DNA from: Candidatus Scatomorpha stercorigallinarum
Lineage (GTDB): Bacteria > Bacillota_A > Clostridia > Oscillospirales > Oscillospiraceae
Length of the DNA stretch: 17,912 nucleotides
Assembly: GCA_018713375.1 (NCBI GenBank)
Contig: DVOV01000061.1
Location: 1-17,912 of the forward strand
Direction: 5' to 3'
A model generated the notes under the pieces. It was given only the letters and a program-made list of their open reading frames with translations, ran no database searches and was not told the origin of the DNA. Shown one piece after another: positions 14,267 through 17,912 of the stretch; the first letter of the stretch is position 1; every line of letters begins with the position of its first letter. Position numbers and translations under genes: made by a program.

Positions 14267-16228
14267 ATGTCCTGCTGCGATAAGAAATACGACTACAGCA
14301 TACTCTGGCGCCCCATCGACATCAACAAGTGCCGCATCCGCAACCGCATAAGCATGTCCGGTATGGGCACCTTCACCCCGACCACCGTCGACCAGGTTGA
14401 GACCGAGAGCGGCCTGCGCTACTACGAGGAGCGCGCCAAGGGCGGCATCGGCCTTATCCACACCGGCGCTTACTTCATAGACGAAAAGACAGCCCAGGGC
14501 GGCCGCACCCTCGACTTCTCCACCGACAAGAGCATCCCGAGCGGCACCCAGCTCACCGAGCGCGTGCACCGCTGGGGCGCTAAGATATTCGCCCAGCTCT
14601 CCTGCGGCACCGGCCGCAACGGCATGCCCCAGATCGGCGAGCGCGTGCCCATCTCCTCCAGCGAGAACCCGAGTTTCTACAACCCCGACATGATCTGCCG
14701 CGCCCTCACCGTGGACGAGATCCACGAGATGATGGAGCACTGGAAAGTCGCCGCGCAGAACGCCGTTTATATGGGCTTCGACGGCATCCAGATCCACGCC
14801 CACGCCGGCTACCTGATGGACCAGTTCATGAGCGAGATCTGGAACCACAGCACCGACAAGTACGGCGGGAGCTTTGAGAACCGCTGCCGCTTCACCATGG
14901 AGACCGTCGACGCCATCCGCTCCGTCGTCGGCCCCGACTTCCCGATAACCTACCGCATCAGCCTCGACCACCGCTTCCCCGGCGGGCGCACCATCGAGGA
15001 GAGCATGAAGATACTCGACGTGCTCGACAAGTGCGGCATCGACGCTTTCGACATCGACGCGGCCTGCTACGAGACGATGGACTACATCTTCCCCACCCGC
15101 TACACCGGCGAGGCCTGCATGGCCTATGTCTGCGAAGAGGCCCGCAAGCACATCACCCACCCCATCATCAACACCGGCAACCACAGCATGGAGAGCGCCG
15201 TTGCCCTGCTCGAGAGCGGCAACGCCGATATCGCCCAGTTCGGCCGCCAGTCCATCGCCGACCCGCAGTTCGCCAACAAGCTGCGTGAGGGCCGCCGCGA
15301 GGATGTCCGCCCCTGCATCGTCTGCAACGAGGAGTGCATCGGCCGCATCTTCGGCCGCCTGACCCAGCTGAGCTGCACGGTCAACCCCTCCGTCGGCTTT
15401 GAGACCGCCATGGAGGTCAAGCCGGTCAGCAAGCCCACCAACGTCGTCGTCATCGGCGGCGGCCCCGGCGGGCTCGAGGCCGCGCGCTGCGCCGCCGAGC
15501 GCGGCTGCTCCGTCACCCTGTACGAGAAGGGCGACAAGATCGGCGGCACCTTCCTCACCATCGCCACGGGCGACTTCAAGTGGCGCATCCCGCAGCTCAT
15601 CGAGTGGTACGGCGTGCAGCTCAAAAAGCTGGGCGTGAAGGTCGTCCTGAACGCCGAAATCAAGGCCGACGACCCCGTGCTCAAGAGCGCCGACGCCATT
15701 TTCGTGGCCACCGGCTCCAAGTCCGTCATGCCCAATATCCCCGGCATCGACAACAAGAAGGTCGTCGACGTGGTCGATATCCACAAGAACGGCATGCCCG
15801 AGGGCGAGCGCGTCGTCATCTGCGGCGGCGGCCTTTCCGCCTGCGACACCGCAATCGAGTACGGCGCCAAGGGCGGTAGGAAGTTCACCATCGTTGAGAT
15901 GCTGCCCCAGCTCGCCAGCGACGTCATGGTCGTCAACAAGATCAGTATCGACCGCCTGCTCAACGAGTACGGCGTGGAGCAGCTCACCAGCACCAAGGTC
16001 ATCGGCATCACCGACGAGGGCGTCGAGGTAGAGCACGAGGGCGAAAAGCGCGTCATCCCCGCCGATGTCATCGTCGCCGCCTTCGGCCGCGGCCGCAGCC
16101 TCGAGCTGGCCGACGCCGTCCAGAACGAGCATCCGACCAAGACCGTCATCATCGGCGACTGCATGAAGCCCGCCAAGGCCGGCAGCGCCATCCGCGAGGG
16201 CTTCTACGCGGCCATGTCCCTGAAGTAA
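14267..16228 (+). CDS. FMN/4Fe-4S/FAD ene-reductase, BaiCD/BaiH/2,4-dienoyl-CoA reductase type
   Basis: 653 residues with three parts. An old-yellow-enzyme barrel occupies about 10-345, including IHAHAGYLMDQF (176-187) and TDKYGGSFENR (196-206). A cluster motif follows, with Cys 350, 353, 357 and 370 (CxxCxxxC-x12-C). A flavin/NAD domain begins with VVIGGGPGG (394-402) and has a second dinucleotide motif CGGGLSACD (519-527) and the closing GDC (630-632). Family members pass hydride from NAD(P)H through FAD, the cluster and FMN to a conjugated C=C bond in ketosteroids, bile acids, isoflavones or dienoyl-CoA. GGGAGG before the ATG sets the start. Position after two SDRs suggests a multi-step reduction of one compound. 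The family is sure, the substrate is not. Confidence 0.9.
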   Translation: MSCCDKKYDYSILWRPIDINKCRIRNRISMSGMGTFTPTTVDQVETESGLRYYEERAKGGIGLIHTGAYFIDEKTAQGGRTLDFSTDKSIPSGTQLTERVHRWGAKIFAQLSCGTGRNGMPQIGERVPISSSENPSFYNPDMICRALTVDEIHEMMEHWKVAAQNAVYMGFDGIQIHAHAGYLMDQFMSEIWNHSTDKYGGSFENRCRFTMETVDAIRSVVGPDFPITYRISLDHRFPGGRTIEESMKILDVLDKCGIDAFDIDAACYETMDYIFPTRYTGEACMAYVCEEARKHITHPIINTGNHSMESAVALLESGNADIAQFGRQSIADPQFANKLREGRREDVRPCIVCNEECIGRIFGRLTQLSCTVNPSVGFETAMEVKPVSKPTNVVVIGGGPGGLEAARCAAERGCSVTLYEKGDKIGGTFLTIATGDFKWRIPQLIEWYGVQLKKLGVKVVLNAEIKADDPVLKSADAIFVATGSKSVMPNIPGIDNKKVVDVVDIHKNGMPEGERVVICGGGLSACDTAIEYGAKGGRKFTIVEMLPQLASDVMVVNKISIDRLLNEYGVEQLTSTKVIGITDEGVEVEHEGEKRVIPADVIVAAFGRGRSLELADAVQNEHPTKTVIIGDCMKPAKAGSAIREGFYAAMSLK

Positions 16229-16336
16229 GTCCAAAGCGCACAAACACACAACGCCCCCGCCATTACACGGGTGCTCATAAGAAAGTAATCCGGAAATTGC
16301 GATTATGGCATCTGTCAGACGGGATTGGTAAACGAG

Positions 16337-16380
16337 ATAACGGGTATTCGGTGTAAAAGCCGAGTACTCGTTATTTTTTT
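16337..16380 (+). terminator. Terminator after the dehydrogenase operon
   Basis: A 15-base-pair stem (16337-16351 with 16360-16374, two G-T pairs) around an 8-base loop, followed by a T-run to 16380. It lies 108 bases after the ene-reductase stop and is already inside the more AT-rich DNA, so it may belong to the incoming element rather than to the operon. Confidence 0.85.
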
Positions 16381-16421
16381 GTCCTTAACTGAAAGCAATA
16401 GATTTATTCACAGGTTTCGAG

Positions 16422-16438
16422 TATAATGAAACTATAAT
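16422..16438 (+). promoter_or_regulatory. Two candidate -10 boxes before the sigma-like gene
   Basis: TATAAT occurs at 16422-16427 and again at 16433-16438 in an AT-rich leader. Neither has a convincing -35 hexamer at 17 bases. The whole 338-base gap 16229-16566 holds the terminator, these boxes and the palindrome at 16459, and no gene that I can support. Confidence 0.4.
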
Positions 16439-16458
16439 CATCCTATCCCAACCATTCC

Positions 16459-16479
16459 GAGATTTTTTCAAAAAATCTC
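16459..16479. repeat. Perfect AT-rich palindrome in the leader of the sigma-like gene
   Basis: GAGATTTTTT and AAAAAATCTC flank a single C (10+1+10). An imperfect outer pair (CCAACCATTCC and GGAAACATTGG, 8 of 11 matching) surrounds it. No T-run follows on the + strand, so an operator or RNA hairpin is more likely than a terminator. Confidence 0.6.
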
Positions 16480-16566
16480 AAAAATTTTGGAAACATTGGA
16501 ACAATTCAGCCCTTCTTATGCCATATATAGTAGAGGGCTATTTCAAAACGATTGGAGGTGACGCTT

Positions 16567-17496
16567 TTGGACAGGCAGAAAGGCCCGACAGCTTTTATTG
16601 TAGTGCTGCCCGGCGAGATCATCGAGATACCGCAGGACAGCGACAAATCATGGTTGACCCTGTTTTACAGCCTACCGAGGGAACTTGCGGAAAAGTGGAA
16701 GTCTGCCTATGAACTGCCCCGCTGCCCCTACGAAGTTCTGAGGACGGACAAGTACGACAACATCGTATGTGACGATATGTTCAAGCTACTTGTGTGGGAC
16801 TGCTACGCATGGAGCGCATGGCAGTTCTTCCAAGTGAAAGACAGCAAGGGAAATTATCGTGACATACCCGGCAACTGGACGCAGTATGCAGGATATTTCC
16901 CTTTGTGGCGTTTGTCGTACAGCATTATCCCCTACATCCGAATGAAGTTTGAGCAGAACGGGCTCGGATTTCAAGAGCTTTACAGCATCCCGCAAGGTGT
17001 GGAAGTGCCGTGGCTGACCTATCAGCAATTCAGCAATCTGATCGGCAATGTCACCGATATGGTTGTTTCAGAACAGAACTGGCAGCCCATGATCGACGCT
17101 ATCTGGGAAAGCAGGACAGTCGAAGACTACGAAGCCACAAGCAGCACCGTCAAGACCGATTTCATGCGGAAGTGGCATCACAACCGTTCCGGTAAGCCGA
17201 TCTCTCTGGATGAAATGATGGAGAGTGAGGACGGGGACATTTTCGATGTGGCAGACCCACGGGGTGAGTTTGAGCAATCGGTTATTTCCGAAATGCAGGT
17301 AGCTACCTTTGCGGAGAGCACCATCACCGAGAAAGACCGGGAGATATTGAAGCTACGTATGGAGGGATACACCGAGCAGGAGATCGCAGACAAGGTTGGC
17401 TACAAGACAGCCAGTGCAGTCCATAAGCGGATCGCCAAGATTGCTGCCGCTTATGAGGACTTTGTAACAGCGGAATATCAGAAGTATTTAGGATAA
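16567..17496 (+). CDS. Sigma-70-like helix-turn-helix protein of a mobile element
   Basis: 309 residues from a TTG at 16567, chosen because GGAGGTGA (16554-16561) sits 5 bases before it; the TTG at 16552 would place this site inside the gene. The last 58 residues (252-309: TEKDREILKLRMEGYTEQEIADKVGYKTASAVHKRI) form a sigma region-4-like helix-turn-helix. Just before, SLDEMMESEDGDIFDVADPRGEFE resembles linkers of sigma factors. The N-terminal 200 residues are rich in Trp and Tyr and not recognised; no clear region 2 (-10 binding) is visible. Such proteins occur in conjugative and integrative elements of Firmicutes. Base composition is lower in GC than the operon to the left. It may be a transcription factor rather than a true sigma. 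Confidence 0.7.
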   Translation: MDRQKGPTAFIVVLPGEIIEIPQDSDKSWLTLFYSLPRELAEKWKSAYELPRCPYEVLRTDKYDNIVCDDMFKLLVWDCYAWSAWQFFQVKDSKGNYRDIPGNWTQYAGYFPLWRLSYSIIPYIRMKFEQNGLGFQELYSIPQGVEVPWLTYQQFSNLIGNVTDMVVSEQNWQPMIDAIWESRTVEDYEATSSTVKTDFMRKWHHNRSGKPISLDEMMESEDGDIFDVADPRGEFEQSVISEMQVATFAESTITEKDREILKLRMEGYTEQEIADKVGYKTASAVHKRIAKIAAAYEDFVTAEYQKYLG

Positions 17497-17514
17497 AGGG
17501 GGGATGGATCACAA

Positions 17515-17912
17515 ATGATAGAATCAAAAAACGATATATTGCCTTTGTTAAACGAATATATTGACACTCAACATGAGTGGATATATCAATTTTGGATGGG
17601 AGATGCAGAGGAATGGAGTGGCACGAGACAAGCTATATATTCCAATGGTGTTGTCCTCGGAAAATTCCGAGAAAGCGATATTCTTACTATTCAAACCCTT
17701 AAACTAGGAGTTTCTGACACGGCCTTGCATAACGAAATACAACAGTACTATGAACGCAAAATCAAAGCACAAAAGGAATTAGAGCATCCTGACATCATGC
17801 AACAAGGAATGTTAGAAATTTATGAAAAGCAATTTCGAGATTTCCTGATACTCCCGATTGATGAATGGATAGAGAATAATTGTACATGGATACAAAACGA
17901 TGTTGCCGATTT
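17515..17912 (+). CDS. Unrecognised protein, N-terminal part (cut by window end)
   Basis: An ATG at 17515 opens 132 codons with no stop up to the window edge, beginning MIESKNDILPLLNEYIDTQ. AAAGGGGGG (17496-17504) precedes it and the gap to the sigma-like gene is 18 bases, so the two are probably one operon. The protein is acidic and rich in Glu, Gln and Ile, with likely helices (EIQQYYERKIKAQKELEH), and no membrane span or known motif. It is among the most AT-rich coding sequence in the window, supporting foreign origin. No function can be offered. Confidence 0.65.
   Translation, partial: MIESKNDILPLLNEYIDTQHEWIYQFWMGDAEEWSGTRQAIYSNGVVLGKFRESDILTIQTLKLGVSDTALHNEIQQYYERKIKAQKELEHPDIMQQGMLEIYEKQFRDFLILPIDEWIENNCTWIQNDVAD

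Noticed and set aside
12634..16228. A bile-acid 7-dehydroxylation (bai) operon
   Set aside because: Only SDR and BaiCD/BaiH-type genes are present; no CoA ligase, CoA transferase, 7-dehydratase or transporter gene is seen.
14186..16249. A 687-codon open frame on the complement of the ene-reductase gene
   Set aside because: It is a mirror of strongly C/G-ending codons on the other strand. Its translation is Ala/Gly/Val/Asp-rich with no motif, while the + strand gene has full family motifs.
1..17912. CRISPR arrays, IS elements, rRNA genes
   Set aside because: No regularly spaced repeats, transposase motifs or rRNA-like sequence were found on either strand.

Overview
The window looks like a chromosomal stretch from a GC-rich, anaerobic gut-type member of the Clostridia, probably near Oscillospiraceae (Flavonifractor or Lawsonibacter-like). 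This is inferred from strong G/C third-position bias, Gram-positive Shine-Dalgarno sites, a DUF975 membrane protein, MptD-type ECF and PucR-type genes, and a tRNA with an encoded CCA end. No marker gene fixes the species. Base composition changes along the window: 1-7.1 kb is moderately GC-rich, 7.2-16.25 kb is very GC-rich, and from about 16.26 kb to the end it is clearly more AT-rich. This suggests accessory DNA at both ends of a core segment.

Left region (1-7.1 kb): an AraC-type regulator, cut by the window edge, is divergent from a tightly overlapping five-gene transport operon. The operon encodes two exporter-fold ABC half-transporters of the YbtP/YbtQ (siderophore importer) kind, followed by the S, T and fused double-ATPase subunits of an energy-coupling factor (ECF) transporter. 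Similar TTAG-N6-CTAACC elements lie at the predicted start points of both divergent promoters. The best reading is a regulated uptake locus for a metallophore or similar small molecule. A terminator closes the operon, and a tRNA-Leu(CAG) gene faces it from the right.

Middle region (7.3-9.9 kb): a DUF975 membrane protein, a Cys-rich protein with a membrane domain, and a small lipoprotein, each with a readable promoter and hairpin terminators.

Right-centre region (9.9-16.3 kb): two overlapping PucR-type regulators are transcribed away from a three-gene operon. That operon encodes two different short-chain dehydrogenases and a 653-residue FMN/4Fe-4S/FAD ene-reductase of the BaiCD/BaiH/dienoyl-CoA-reductase type. 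Together these could interconvert hydroxyl and keto groups and reduce a conjugated C=C bond of a ring compound such as a bile acid, steroid or plant phenolic. The substrate is not shown by the sequence. This is the most promising candidate for an undescribed pathway in the window.

Right end (16.26-17.9 kb): a strong terminator, an AT-rich leader with a perfect palindrome, a sigma-factor-like helix-turn-helix protein starting at TTG, and the first 132 codons of an unrecognised AT-rich gene. This is probably the edge of a mobile element.
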